Shown one piece after another: positions 10,058 through 18,834 of a stretch of 64,000 nt of DNA; within the stretch, counting starts at the first letter, position 1, and each line of letters opens with the position of its first letter. The notes under the pieces are model-generated. The model was not told where the DNA came from and did not search any database. It saw only the letters and a program-made list of their open reading frames with translations. This DNA comes from Anabaena sp. PCC 7108 (lineage in GTDB: Bacteria > Cyanobacteriota > Cyanobacteriia > Cyanobacteriales > Nostocaceae). A program made the translations under genes and the position numbers. The stretch is from contig NZ_KB235896.1 in the NCBI RefSeq assembly GCF_000332135.1, positions 4,890,356 through 4,954,355 of the forward strand, read 5' to 3'.

Positions 10058-10185
10058 ACAAGGACTATACTATCATTGTTAATTTATTGGAAATGTTGCT
10101 GTGGGCTTTAGCCAATTTAAGCAATATCCTCTCAAAAAAAGCATCTATTTATGTTGTACAACCTCTGTGAGAAGGCGGAATTTAT

Positions 10186-10584
10186 ATGGCTACAAATCGC
10201 CGCGTTTCCCGCGTTGCTGAATTAATTAAACGGGAAGTTAGCCAAATGCTGCTCAACGGGATTAAGGATGACCGTGTGGGTACAGGAATGGTAAGTGTCA
10301 CTGATGTGGACGTTTCCGGTGACTTGCAACACGCTAAAATCTTCGTCAGCATTTATGGGACAGAGGAAGCTAAGGCTGAAACAATGGCGGGTTTAAAGTC
10401 AGCGACGGGTTACGTCCGCAGTGAATTGGGTGCGAGAGTAAGGCTACGTCGCACGCCAGAAGTTCTGTTTATTGAAGATCGCTCTATAGAGCGAGGTACT
10501 AAAGTGCTGAGTTTATTAAACCAACTCCAGCAGGAGCGTCCAGTGGGGTTATCAGATGAAAATGAGCCAGATGTTCCCGAATAA
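10186..10584 (+). CDS. rbfA: Ribosome-binding factor A
   Basis: RbfA is a KH-fold assembly factor that binds the 30S subunit near the 5' helix of 16S rRNA and helps its late maturation, especially in the cold. The 132-residue protein has the standard start [18 protein letters not shown], the core [20 protein letters not shown], and the end of the KH fold [20 protein letters not shown]. Length is normal for the family. The start ATG 10186 is preceded by GAGAAGGCGG. A hairpin with a T-run 57 bp after the stop is a good terminator. Confidence 0.95.
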   Translation: MATNRRVSRVAELIKREVSQMLLNGIKDDRVGTGMVSVTDVDVSGDLQHAKIFVSIYGTEEAKAETMAGLKSATGYVRSELGARVRLRRTPEVLFIEDRSIERGTKVLSLLNQLQQERPVGLSDENEPDVPE

Positions 10585-11361
10585 TTAGTTGAGAACTGAC
10601 CACATACTGAGTCAGGTTTTTGAATCAGATACATAACCAGAAACCTGGCTCCAAACCAGGTTTTTAGTATCAAGTAGCGGCCAAGTTGATTAATAAATAG
10701 TAGAATAGGTTAAAAAAATGTTAATAGATGGGTTGCTATAAAAATTACAGGTGTAAATTATTCATTATAACTTGCAATAGTTTATACCCTATTTCCGGCA
10801 AAAAATTGCTGGGCTATTTTTTTGTGAAAACATTACAAATTAAAGTCTGAATAATTGCTTCTCAAAAAACCTATTTGTGTCATAGCGTTAGCCTTAATGA
10901 ATAAGTATATCTCTAGCGAGATGCTAAAGCTATAAATTGGACACAATATTAAACCGTCAGAAGCGCTACTTCTGGTAAGTTTACCCAGAGAGATCATGCA
11001 GCGTGGGATCAATGACAGGAGCAAATTGGTACGCCCCTAATTCCGGGTAGTTAAGTTGTGAGTAGTCAGACAAGGTGATTATGACACCAACTGATTATCA
11101 AAACTAGACACCAAAATACTTTTCACACTGTCACCTGCTATAACTACCCAAGTACTCATAATGTGAAGGGTATTTATCAACAATGTTATGATTCCTTGAC
11201 AAACTTAATATTTCTTTAGATAATTTACAGGTCTGTAGCGTCAAAATGATAATAGTTCCGTATAGCAAACTACAAAACCTAGCCACAGGTCTAATTATTG
11301 CCATCTTTGTTCCTGATTAACATTGGGAATACTATCTAAATGTAAATTTGTGAGTAAAAAC
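10585..11361. other. Intergenic region without a recognised gene
   Basis: This is a 777-bp A+T-rich stretch between rbfA and the DUF4327-like gene. Apart from the rbfA terminator, I see no gene, tRNA or long repeat. Frames present are short and compositionally random. Confidence 0.5.
10641..10665 (+). terminator. Rho-independent terminator of rbfA
   Basis: AAACCTGG (10641-10648) pairs with CCAGGTTT (10656-10663), and the stem runs into a five-T tract at 10661-10665. Confidence 0.8.
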
Positions 11362-11598
11362 ATGAGTGTGAATACGGTGCCTTCTATCAATTACTACTCT
11401 CTGGATGTCATCCAGGACGAAGCACGCCAACTGGTACAAAAGGGAATGTTGAGCCGTCAGCAACCAATATATACACTCTGCCAATACATCCCAGCCAGAG
11501 AGTGGGTATGCGTTGAATGTGAATTAGAGAAATGTGACTTTTTGTTGCGCGATCGCATTGGTGATTTAATTGGTCGGGAAGAATGGGATAACGATTAG
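11362..11598 (+). CDS. DUF4327-like small cyanobacterial protein
   Basis: The 78-residue soluble protein begins MSVNTVPSINYYSLDVIQDE. It continues with KGMLSRQQPIYTLCQYIPA and REWVCVECELEKCDFLLRDR, ending IGDLIGREEWDND. I associate it with the DUF4327 family, which is restricted to cyanobacteria and has no known function. Three Cys occur at roughly 40, 51 and 57. The frame extends upstream to 11323, but the ATG at 11362 gives the family start and the extra residues are not protein-like. A HIP1 octamer lies in the 3' half. It is isolated, with no close operon partner. Confidence 0.75.
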   Translation: MSVNTVPSINYYSLDVIQDEARQLVQKGMLSRQQPIYTLCQYIPAREWVCVECELEKCDFLLRDRIGDLIGREEWDND

Positions 11599-11989
11599 TC
11601 AAGCCTAAATTTTAGATTTTGGCTTGGGTGTTAAGTTTTGATGTATGGATGACATAACCAATTACTAGAACCTAAATCTACGGTACAGTCTCTAATTTGA
11701 ATTTCTCAAGAAAGCAGAAAACCTACAGCCTAAATTTATACTACTTTTGCAGCAAGTGATATGTACGATTGGCTACGCCTACCCATTGCCTTTTGAAAGT
11801 AGTAATTGTTTTATTTATACTTGTTTAGAGTTAATGACTTTGAACAAGTATATTTTTTAATCGCAAATTATTACCTGACTTGAAAATAAGACCCCACCCC
11901 TAACCCCTCCCCGCTGTTTCGTGGAGGGGAATAAGAAGTTTTTTTTCATGTGTTCTGGTGTACGCAGTTCATGATGGCTACTTAGTCAG
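11599..11989. other. Intergenic region ending in a dispersed repeat
   Basis: This is 391 bp between convergent genes. The right third is the dispersed repeat copy at 11871-11984. The left part has an imperfect hairpin just after the DUF4327 stop (CAAGCC...GGCTTG, about 11602-11627) and nothing else recognisable. Confidence 0.5.
11871..11984. mobile_element. Dispersed MITE-like repeat, family A, copy 1
   Basis: This segment matches 17166-17274 in inverted orientation. The match covers 44 bp at one end (TTACCTGACTTGAAAATAAG then an ACCCC-rich tract), GAGGGGAATAAGAAGTTTTT in the middle, and GTACGCAGTTCATGATGGCT at the other end. The core between them varies but can fold in both copies (CCCCTCC...GGAGGGG). 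It ends 6 bp from the stop of the 11990 gene. Confidence 0.8.
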
Positions 11990-12343
11990 TTAACCAACTT
12001 GTTCTAAATACTGGTTAATATCCTCAATAACGCGAGTGAGTTCAGCTTCTGTAGTCACGCGAAGGTTAACGTTGCGAACAGTGAGTAGAACTTTAGCCGC
12101 AAAGGGAGTCGGCCAGATATTAGGATTGCAAAAAACTTCTAAAAAAACCTCACCAGTGTAGCGATATTCCAAAGGAGGTTGGGGAGTAAGTTTACCACCA
12201 CCTGGGGTAGGTTTAACAGCAACAGCTTTCAGACTTGTCATTAATTCATCTATTGCGGCTTTTAATTCTTGTGCTGCTTGGGGTGAAAAACTGAAGGAGA
12301 CAGAACCTTCACCTAGATTTAGTGTCAGAGGGGTAGAAGACAT
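11990..12343 (-). CDS. Conserved-looking hypothetical protein, 117 aa
   Basis: I do not recognise a named family. The protein begins MSSTPLTLNLGEGSVSFSFS, continues with an acidic helix (QAAQELKAAIDELMTSL, about 23-39) and a Pro/Gly-rich linker. It ends with a mixed alpha/beta region containing GEVFLEVFCNPNIWPTPF and a C-terminal helix TRVIEDINQYLEQVG. There is no signal peptide or membrane helix. The sequence is clearly protein-like and the start ATG 12343 is the only good one. It is divergent from the CDF transporter gene with 254 bp between, and overlapping palindromes lie nearest this gene's start, so it may share metal-responsive control (inference). Confidence 0.7.
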   Translation of the reverse strand: MSSTPLTLNLGEGSVSFSFSPQAAQELKAAIDELMTSLKAVAVKPTPGGGKLTPQPPLEYRYTGEVFLEVFCNPNIWPTPFAAKVLLTVRNVNLRVTTEAELTRVIEDINQYLEQVG

Positions 12344-12381
12344 AGAGCTTTTTGATGTTTTTTTAACGTTGACTTACTAAT

Positions 12382-12411
12382 GATAATAATCGTCTATTAT
12401 CGACGATAATA
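12382..12411. promoter_or_regulatory. Overlapping perfect palindromes, candidate operator
   Basis: GATAATA-ATCGTC-TATTATC (12382-12401) is an inverted repeat with a 6-nt centre. It overlaps TATTATCG-A-CGATAATA (12395-12411), a 17-bp perfect palindrome. They lie 38-68 bp upstream of the 11990 gene start, in the divergent promoter region of the CDF transporter. The GATAAT/ATTATC half-sites recall Fur or Zur boxes, but the regulator is not known. Confidence 0.6.
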
Positions 12412-12597
12412 ATACCCAAATATATCAGGATAGCAGCTAATTTTAGTTAAAAAAAATCTCAATAAATTAGTAGTAAATTTAGAAGCTGTCGATAGACTTA
12501 TTCCTTACAGAGTAAGACTTTGATACATTTTATTTGTGTTTATTTGTGAATTATGTTTTACAGTAGAAGTCATAGAACTTGATGTTATAAATTATCT

Positions 12598-13503
12598 ATG
12601 ACTTACGATAACCGTGCCGAAGTGCGAAAAGTTTTAATTATTACCCTATTACTTAATTTATTTGTAATGGGATTAAAAGCATTTGTGGGGTACTCAACAG
12701 GTTCTCTGAGTTTGTTAGCTGATGCATTGCATAGTGTGACGGATAGTGCCAACAATGTTTTAGGATTGTTTGCTAGTAAGTTTTCTTCCCCATATCCAGA
12801 TCGAGAACATCCCTATGGACACCACAAATTTGAAGCGGTAGGAGCCTTGGGAATTTCGGCCTTCTTAGGAATAGCCTGTTTTGAGATTATCCAAGGAGCA
12901 GTGGAGAGAATTCTTAAAGGTAGTGAACCTGTAACAATAACAGCAGCTGAACTATGGCTATTACTGATTGTCTTAGGTGTGAATATTTTTGTCACCTTTT
13001 ATGAACGTGGTGTAGGTAAGCGGATAGGTAGCCCAATTTTGATTGCTGATGCTACACATACAATGAGTGATGTTTGGGTGACGATTGCTGTACTTGGTGG
13101 TTTGATTGGTATTTGGTGGTTAAATTTTCAATGGCTAGATGTAGTCTTAGCCTTTCCTGTGGCTTTATTGGTATTTTGGAGTGGATGGTCGGTTTTAAAA
13201 GAGAATTTACCTTCTTTAGTCGATGAAATGGCGATCGCTCCCGAAGCTATCCATGCGATCGCTGTTGCTGTTCCTGGAGTGGTTAACTGTCATGATATCG
13301 CCTCCCGTGGCGTTCTTGGCCGCCAAGTTTTTATGGAAATGCATTTAATAGTAGATGCACCAGATGTAGAAACTGCTCACCGTATTACCGAAGAAGTCGA
13401 AAGCCAATTAGAAGCACGCTTTAGTCCAGTTAGGATTTTAATTCATGTTGAACCGCCAGCATACAAGTCTGAAAACATTAGCTTTGAACCGGGAGTAAAA
13501 TAG
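12598..13503 (+). CDS. Cation diffusion facilitator (CDF) family metal exporter
   Basis: CDF proteins exchange cytoplasmic divalent metal (Zn, Mn, Fe, Co or Cd) for protons and work as dimers. The 301-residue protein has six predicted helices. Metal-site motifs are present in helix 2 (LLADALHSVTDSANN, with the Asp/His pair) and helix 5 (IADATHTMSDVW). PDREHPYGHHKFEA is the typical segment between helices 2 and 3. The C-terminal cytoplasmic domain (about 210-290) has the usual ferredoxin-like fold pattern, with CHDIASRGVLGRQVFMEMHL. The substrate cannot be decided from the sequence. The start is ATG 12598. The divergent neighbour and the palindromes at 12382-12411 suggest metal-dependent repression. 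Confidence 0.92.
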   Translation: MTYDNRAEVRKVLIITLLLNLFVMGLKAFVGYSTGSLSLLADALHSVTDSANNVLGLFASKFSSPYPDREHPYGHHKFEAVGALGISAFLGIACFEIIQGAVERILKGSEPVTITAAELWLLLIVLGVNIFVTFYERGVGKRIGSPILIADATHTMSDVWVTIAVLGGLIGIWWLNFQWLDVVLAFPVALLVFWSGWSVLKENLPSLVDEMAIAPEAIHAIAVAVPGVVNCHDIASRGVLGRQVFMEMHLIVDAPDVETAHRITEEVESQLEARFSPVRILIHVEPPAYKSENISFEPGVK

Positions 13504-13537
13504 TCTTGGTAAACGATCTCAACTTGTAAACCAGTCT

Positions 13538-13969
13538 TTAAAGAAAACCGTGTGATTTACTGAGTACAAATTGATTCAACTTGACTAAATTAGCGATAAT
13601 TGCGACTAATTCACTTGGATCAACAGGTTTAGCTACATGATTTTGAAAGCCAGCTTCTAAGGCACAGATACGATCTTCACTATCTGTATAAGCAGTAAGA
13701 GCAATAGCAGGAACTCGTCCTCCTTGATTTACTTTGAGCGATCGCACCTTACGAATGAAGGTATAACCATCTTCTTCAGGCATAGCAATATCGCAGATTA
13801 ACGCATCAGGTTGGAAATTAGGTAGTATTTCTCTAGCAGAGGCAGCTGATGGAACTGCTTGAACACTGGCTCCATCAGCTTCTAAAACCGTAGTTATGTA
13901 AAAACGGCTATCCTCATCATCATCAACGACAAGAATGCGTAAGCCAGCCAAGGGGAGATTAGCTTGCAT
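13538..13969 (-). CDS. Single-domain response regulator (REC)
   Basis: The 143-residue protein is a stand-alone receiver. LRILVVDDDEDSRFYI gives the acidic pocket, CDIAMPEEDGYTF carries the phospho-accepting Asp, IALTAYTD has the conserved Thr/Ala, and VAKPVDPSEL has the conserved Lys-Pro. No output domain follows, so it probably acts by protein contact or in a phosphorelay. No histidine kinase is adjacent. It is convergent with the CDF gene (34 bp apart). The start is ATG 13969. Confidence 0.92.
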   Translation of the reverse strand: MQANLPLAGLRILVVDDDEDSRFYITTVLEADGASVQAVPSAASAREILPNFQPDALICDIAMPEEDGYTFIRKVRSLKVNQGGRVPAIALTAYTDSEDRICALEAGFQNHVAKPVDPSELVAIIANLVKLNQFVLSKSHGFL

Positions 13970-14121
13970 AATATCTCCATTAGTGTTGGGAATTGAAATA
14001 AGAATCTTAAATCAGCTTCTTGTTCTATCCTCAGTCACCACACACTAAGAGTAATTTTACTGCGATCGCTGCTCATTTAGCTAAAATAAAAGCCCAAACT
14101 GTACGCTTCAGTGTAGGTAGT

Positions 14122-15744
14122 TTACTCCCACTCAATAGTTCCAGGTGGCTTAGAAGTGATATCATAAACCACGCGGTTTACCCCTTTGACCTCGTTGACA
14201 ATGCGGGTAGAAATGGCTTCTAAGACCTCATAAGGTACACGGGCCCAATCTGCCGTCATCCCATCTTCACTAGTGACAATCCGTAAAACAATCGGGTAAG
14301 CATAGGTACGTTTATCACCCATGACACCTACACTCCGAATCGGTAGTAATACAGCGAATGCTTGCCAAACTTCATGATACAAGCCGCGCTGGTTAATTTC
14401 TTGGCGGACAATTAAATCGGCATCGCGTAAAATATTTAACCTATCGGCGGTGACTTCACCTAAAATGCGAATTGCTAAACCAGGACCTGGGAAAGGTTGC
14501 CTTTGGACAATTTCTTCTGGTAAACCAATAGAACGACCAACTTTGCGGACTTCATCTTTAAAAAGTTTCCGCAACGGTTCCACCAGTTTAAATCTTAAGT
14601 CTTTGGGTAAACCACCAACATTGTGATGACTCTTGATTTTGACTGCTACCCGTTCACCTGTTTTCGGATCAACGTTGGTATCAGCAGATTCAATTACATC
14701 TGGATACAATGTACCTTGAGCTAAATAGTCAAAATGGCCAAGGTCTTTGGATGTTTCTTCAAAGACGCGGATAAATTCATGTCCTATGCGACGGCGTTTT
14801 TCTTCAGGGTCTGTGACACCAGCAATAGAAGCAATAAAGCGATCCCGTGCATTCACATATTTTACGGGAATGTGAAACTGTTCTTGGAACAACTTCAGCA
14901 ATCGTTCTGGCTCTAACTTCCGCATAAAGCCTTGATCAATAAACACACAAGTTAGCTGTTCACCAATGGCTTTATACAGCAAAAATGCCAGAGTTGAAGA
15001 ATCTACTCCCCCTGAAAGCGCCAACAGCACCCGCTTTTCACCGACTCTAGCGCGAATTTCCCGAATTGACTCTTCTACAAAAGCTGCTGTTGTCCAGGTG
15101 GGTTCGCAGTCGCAAATGTGATAAACAAAGTTACGAATTAATGCTATGCCACCAAGGGAATGTACGACTTCAGGATGGAACTGTACACCGTAAAGTTTCT
15201 TGTCGTGGTCAGCAATAGCTGCACAAGGAGTATTTTCTGTATGTGCTAGTAATTCAAATCCCGGTGGCATTTTTGTGACTGAGTCGCCATGACTCATCCA
15301 CATTGTGGTGCCATCTTCAACATTAGTCAACAAGTCTGTAGGGTCATCTATATATAATGATGCTTTCCCGTATTCACCTCGTTCAGCTTTGGTTACTTCC
15401 CCACCTAGTTGACTGACCATCAATTGCATCCCATAGCATACGCCTAAAATGGGGATTCCCAAATTCCAGATTTCTGGGTCACAATGGGGAGCATGATCAC
15501 TATATACTGAATTCGGACCTCCAGAGAAGATAATCCCTTTCGGATTGAGTTGGCGTAAATGTTCAGCTGTAGTGCGATAGGAAAGGACTTCAGAATATAC
15601 TTGAGTCTCGCGGATACGACGAGCTATTAGTTCAGAATATTGAGAACCAAAGTCTAAAATTACAACAATTTGGCGATCAAGCTTTCTCAAATTTGACTGT
15701 GTTTGAGATGCTGGTTCGGTTGGTAGAGTCACCGCTGTATTCAT
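14122..15744 (-). CDS. guaA: GMP synthase (glutamine-hydrolysing)
   Basis: GuaA converts XMP, ATP and glutamine to GMP, the last step of guanine nucleotide synthesis. The 540-residue protein has an N-terminal class I glutamine amidotransferase domain with nucleophile C103 in GVCYGMQ and the His/Glu of VQFHPEV. The ATP-pyrophosphatase P-loop is [10 protein letters not shown]. The C-terminal dimerisation domain ends KPPGTIEWE, as in other GuaA proteins. An extra N-terminal 20 residues precede the conserved [17 protein letters not shown], as often seen in cyanobacteria. It follows cbiD on the same strand (229 bp spacer). Confidence 0.97.
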   Translation of the reverse strand: MNTAVTLPTEPASQTQSNLRKLDRQIVVILDFGSQYSELIARRIRETQVYSEVLSYRTTAEHLRQLNPKGIIFSGGPNSVYSDHAPHCDPEIWNLGIPILGVCYGMQLMVSQLGGEVTKAERGEYGKASLYIDDPTDLLTNVEDGTTMWMSHGDSVTKMPPGFELLAHTENTPCAAIADHDKKLYGVQFHPEVVHSLGGIALIRNFVYHICDCEPTWTTAAFVEESIREIRARVGEKRVLLALSGGVDSSTLAFLLYKAIGEQLTCVFIDQGFMRKLEPERLLKLFQEQFHIPVKYVNARDRFIASIAGVTDPEEKRRRIGHEFIRVFEETSKDLGHFDYLAQGTLYPDVIESADTNVDPKTGERVAVKIKSHHNVGGLPKDLRFKLVEPLRKLFKDEVRKVGRSIGLPEEIVQRQPFPGPGLAIRILGEVTADRLNILRDADLIVRQEINQRGLYHEVWQAFAVLLPIRSVGVMGDKRTYAYPIVLRIVTSEDGMTADWARVPYEVLEAISTRIVNEVKGVNRVVYDITSKPPGTIEWE

Positions 15745-15848
15745 GATGGCGAGAGTGTGTCTTTTAAGGATAAATCTGTCTAATTGAAGATGATCATCAC
15801 TATTTCCAGCTTTTTTAGGCTAGTAATAGTCGAAAAAACCTAATATAT

Positions 15849-15870
15849 AGACGCGACTGCTGCCGCGTCT
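15849..15870 (-). terminator. Hairpin between cbiD and guaA
   Basis: AGACGCG (15849-15855) and CGCGTCT (15864-15870) form a 7-bp stem with an 8-nt loop. It lies downstream of cbiD on the minus strand and is followed there by ATATATTAG, not a T-run. It may be a weak terminator or a dispersed palindrome. Confidence 0.45.
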
Positions 15871-15973
15871 GTTTAACCGATTAATTTGACTGGTGATTAA
15901 AAGCAAGAAATCACTCGAGAGTAGGTACTCAAAAAATTATTTATTTGGTTTGTTTATGTTAATTCATAATAAG

Positions 15974-17089
15974 TTAGCATAATTTTCCTACTAACATACA
16001 ACCAGTTTTACTCTTGACGATAATTTGGCGATCGCGGTCAAAAAGAACTGAACCACAGACTGTGGTATTTATCCCCCTATCGCTGTGACTGTGAATATAT
16101 TCTTGGCAACGAGTATCAATGGTTTCCGCAATGGCGCTATAAACTTGATTAACCCAATTACTACCAGTATTTTGGTCAAGCGATCGCAGATGTTTTAATG
16201 CTGCTTCCGCAGTAGGGCTATGAAACACTGTCTCTATATCTGGAGACTGTAAACCCAAAATGGCACAGTGTGCTGCTAAAATTTCCCGTCGGCCATCAGC
16301 TAAATGATGATGGGTGTGAAAAATTCCCCCTGCGAGTTTCATCAGTTTACCGTGATAGCCAAATAATAAAATTTCTTTGACTCCTAGCAAATCAGCTTCT
16401 ACTAACATCGGTCCAATCCAGTTAGCCGTTTTTACCAATTGTTCCGAATTTATCCCTAGTTTTCGCGCTAAATCTAAGCCGTTTTCGCCAATACAGAAGA
16501 CTAAATTCTCAAAGCGACTGGCTTTATCTTGTAACTCCGCACGAAAAGCTGTGAGTTGATCTGGTGTACTCAAAGGTTGAGAAATGCCCGTTGTTCCTAA
16601 TAAGGAAAGTCCTTCAACTACACCAAAAGCAGCATTAGAAGTTCTCAAAGCCAGCGATCGCCCTTCTGGTAAAATAATCGTGACGGTGATTTTTTCCCCT
16701 AGGGTGAGCAACCGCTGCAAATTCTCTGTTAACAACCTTTGAGCATAACCATAAATTGCGGCTTTCCCTTCACCATTGAATTGCTTACCAATTCCCTCAC
16801 CACCCTTAATCACAACTGATTCCCCATCTCTGTGATCCCATTGCACCAAAGCCCAAATTGGCGTATTTTTAGTCAAATCAAGGTTATCACCCGGAGCACT
16901 GCGAGTAATTGCCAAAGCGCTATTTTCAGAAAGTCCGGCTACCTGTTCAATTGGTATTTCGGCGATTACGTCTGGTTCAATCAAATCCACTGAAGTTACA
17001 GACAGGGGTTGACCATGACGTAACCAGTGTAAAGCGGCAACAGCAGCAGCACAAGCAAAAACGGGGAGGGTGTATCCAGAAAGGGACAT
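15974..17089 (-). CDS. cbiD: Cobalt-precorrin-5B (C1)-methyltransferase CbiD
   Basis: CbiD methylates C1 of cobalt-precorrin-5B in the anaerobic (early-cobalt) branch of corrinoid synthesis. The protein of about 371 residues has the N-terminal SGYTLPVFACAAAVAALHWL, the middle GGEGIGKQFNGEGKAAIYGY, the Gly-rich NAAFGVVEGLSLLGTTGI and the C-terminal LLFGYHGKLMKLAGGIFHTH, all typical for CbiD. The frame extends to a TTG at 17095, but ATG 17089 is the better start. A seven-copy heptamer array begins just upstream, so the ribosome site is not obvious. guaA follows downstream on the same strand. Confidence 0.93.
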   Translation of the reverse strand: MSLSGYTLPVFACAAAVAALHWLRHGQPLSVTSVDLIEPDVIAEIPIEQVAGLSENSALAITRSAPGDNLDLTKNTPIWALVQWDHRDGESVVIKGGEGIGKQFNGEGKAAIYGYAQRLLTENLQRLLTLGEKITVTIILPEGRSLALRTSNAAFGVVEGLSLLGTTGISQPLSTPDQLTAFRAELQDKASRFENLVFCIGENGLDLARKLGINSEQLVKTANWIGPMLVEADLLGVKEILLFGYHGKLMKLAGGIFHTHHHLADGRREILAAHCAILGLQSPDIETVFHSPTAEAALKHLRSLDQNTGSNWVNQVYSAIAETIDTRCQEYIHSHSDRGINTTVCGSVLFDRDRQIIVKSKTGCMLVGKLC

Positions 17090-17095
17090 GAGCAA

Positions 17096-17144
17096 AATTC
17101 ACAATTCACAATTCACAATTCACAATTCACAATTCACAATTCAC
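17096..17144. repeat. STRR, heptamer AATTCAC x7
   Basis: Seven perfect copies begin 7 bp upstream of the cbiD start codon, occupying its leader and probable ribosome-binding region. Confidence 0.95.
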
Positions 17145-17165
17145 AATTAAGCTGAATTTCTAACT

Positions 17166-17274
17166 TAAGTAGCCATCATGAACTGCGTACACTAGGAGGG
17201 ATGAAAAACTTCTTATTCCCCTCATCGCTTGCGGGGAGGGGTTAGGGGTGGGGTCTTATTTTCAAGTCAGGTAA
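17166..17274. mobile_element. Dispersed MITE-like repeat, family A, copy 2
   Basis: Inverted copy of 11871-11984. Ends are TAAGTAGCCATCATGAACTG on the left and GACC-poor TTTTCAAGTCAGGTAA on the right. The core CCCCTCATCGCTTGCGGGGAGGGG differs from copy 1 but keeps the fold. Its right end overlaps the left end of the family B element. Confidence 0.8.
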
Positions 17275-17422
17275 ACAGAAAAATTTAAAGGTATGTGAAG
17301 AAAAGTAAATAGGGCTGAAACCCTCTTTCCCCCTGCCCCCTGCACCCTGCCCCCTGCACCCTGCACCCTGCCCCCTGCTCCCTGCCTTACCCCAACGACA
17401 ATTTTTAACGCCCACCTACTTA
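17263..17422. mobile_element. MITE-like repeat, family B, copy 1, with internal STRR
   Basis: This is an inverted copy of 29369-29500. Shared segments include GTAAACAGAAAAATTTAAAG, GGTATGTGAAGAAAAGTAAA, TAGGGCTGAAACCCTCTTTC and CTTACCCCAACGACAATTTT. Between them lies an expanded CCCCTGC/ACCCTGC heptamer array that is short in the other copy. The right terminal repeat ACCTACTTA (17414-17422) contains the stop codon of the 17420 gene. Confidence 0.85.
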
Positions 17423-17719
17423 GACTCCTACTTCCGCTAATAGGAGTTGCATAGCTTCCCAAGAGATTCCTCTTTCGATATAACGGGGTGATTCAGGATT
17501 ATAAGGGCTACCGATGCGATCAATACTGATAATTGTGGCTTCATCTGGTAAAACAGGTACATCTGGGTCAAAGGCAGTAGAACGCATTAAAGAGCTAGAA
17601 AAGCCTTTAAAAATTGCAATTTTATCTTGCTCATCAGTCATTTTGATCGTGACTATTAAGACTTCTTGAGGGCGTTTGACAGTATATTGTTCTAGCCGTT
17701 TACCAATGGAATTATTCAT
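17420..17719 (-). CDS. Small conserved protein, possibly DUF7734-like, 99 aa
   Basis: The soluble protein reads EQYTVKRPQEVLIVTIKMTD near the start, KIAIFKGFSSSLMRSTAFDP in the middle and YIERGISWEAMQLLLAEVGV at the end. This fits a small domain that I recall from cyanobacteria and plastids (DUF7734), though I am not certain of the name. No catalytic motif is evident. The first ATG in frame is 17719. A TTG at 17722 is less likely. The TAA stop is the terminal TTA of an inserted MITE, so the original C-terminus may have been altered by the insertion. It lies 88 bp from the start end of the membrane-protein gene's 3' side, on the same strand. Confidence 0.75.
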   Translation of the reverse strand: MNNSIGKRLEQYTVKRPQEVLIVTIKMTDEQDKIAIFKGFSSSLMRSTAFDPDVPVLPDEATIISIDRIGSPYNPESPRYIERGISWEAMQLLLAEVGV

Positions 17720-17810
17720 CAATCAAAAACCATGTAACTTATTTACTCATCTGAAGTATTTACATCTGATAATTAATTTTCATACTTCATTTTTTATCTT
17801 TATATTCTGG

Positions 17811-18401
17811 TTATTGTGTGGCTGAACGCCCTTGCTTGCCTAGTTTAATCAATACAAAATAGCTTAAATAAACTACATAAACTACTAAACCAATTATGGC
17901 GAGAAAGCTCAGAAAAGCAGGTTTACTATTGTGATGAAAGTAGTCTTTAAACAGTAATGGTGCTTCTAACCAAACGCTACAGTGGGGGCTTTTCAGGGAA
18001 ATTTCAGAAAAAGCACAACCCAAAAAAGGTACAAGAGCTACTGTACTCAGAATACAATAAACAGTTGTTGCCCAGCGCCAAGAGGTGAAAATCAATTTCA
18101 ATAAACCACTGGATTGATATTCAATTTCATCGTTGATATCAACCCAGAACCATAGAGAAATGGGGATGAGAATACGAGCTATTAAAGCAGAAATAAAACT
18201 TACGGCCAATCCCCCAATCATTAAGTAAAGTGTTATTAGCAATAAACTTGCTACTCGCCAGTAAATCATTAATAAGCGTTGTATTGCTTCTGATTTTTGT
18301 ACAAATGCCCAAATCAGCAGAATCAGGGGAATAATTACTGTAAATAATAAGGCTAATCTATATTCCATCCAGACGTAAGGTCGAAACCAAATTTGTGGCA
18401 T
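17811..18401 (-). CDS. Integral membrane protein, DUF3177-like
   Basis: The 196-residue protein begins MPQIWFRPYVWMEYRLALLF. It has about four to five hydrophobic helices, near 13-33, 48-75, 108-130 and 165-187. WRVASLLLITLYLMIGG and RILIPISLWFWVDINDEIE lie between them. I associate this with DUF3177, an uncharacterised cyanobacterial membrane family. No transporter or enzyme motif is visible. The start is ATG 18401. The downstream gene on the same strand begins 91 bp away, so co-transcription is possible. Confidence 0.72.
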   Translation of the reverse strand: MPQIWFRPYVWMEYRLALLFTVIIPLILLIWAFVQKSEAIQRLLMIYWRVASLLLITLYLMIGGLAVSFISALIARILIPISLWFWVDINDEIEYQSSGLLKLIFTSWRWATTVYCILSTVALVPFLGCAFSEISLKSPHCSVWLEAPLLFKDYFHHNSKPAFLSFLAIIGLVVYVVYLSYFVLIKLGKQGRSATQ

Positions 18402-18588
18402 AAATTTTTTCAGGTGATCAATCTAAAATTTATTTATCTTTTACTTGATAGTTTATTGAAACTGACACGGCGGAATTAACAATTAAAAACTAAAAAAGCA
18501 GATTACACAAGCTTTTTAGGGATTTTTAATAGTAGTTTTATTTCCGCCGCGTTGTACTAGACTAAAAGAAAAAGGATTAACTCAATTT

Positions 18589-18834
18589 TTAGTCTTCGTA
18601 GAGTCGGCACTCATCTGCTTCTGGATTGGCATCACAGTACTTTTCTAAAGAGTTCTTTGGCTTCTGTTGACGTTGGTGGGAGGCTTCAGCTTGCAGTTCT
18701 TCAACTGCATCCCAAGCCGCAGCACACTCAGGCGAACCGCTACCTGTGATATCACAGACAACACGCGCCTGTTCAACTTCTTCCTGGATCTTTTCTTGAA
18801 TATCGGGATTTGCTGTTTCTTGGATATTTGTCAT
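18589..18834 (-). CDS. Calvin-cycle regulator CP12
   Basis: CP12 is a small, mostly disordered protein that in the dark bridges glyceraldehyde-3-phosphate dehydrogenase and phosphoribulokinase into an inactive complex. The switch is controlled by two redox-sensitive Cys pairs. The 81-residue protein has both: C27/C37 around the core CDITGSGSPECAAAWDAVEE, and C67/C76 in the C-terminal YCDANPEADECRLYED, which binds GAPDH. This is therefore the full-length type. The N-terminal 20 residues form an acidic helix. The start is ATG 18834. No CBS domain is fused. Confidence 0.95.
   Translation of the reverse strand: MTNIQETANPDIQEKIQEEVEQARVVCDITGSGSPECAAAWDAVEELQAEASHQRQQKPKNSLEKYCDANPEADECRLYED

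Noticed and set aside
18466-18549. CGGCGGAA...TTCCGCCG inverted repeat
   Set aside because: The 8-bp arms are 66 bp apart, with no other element features. Not enough for a mobile-element call.
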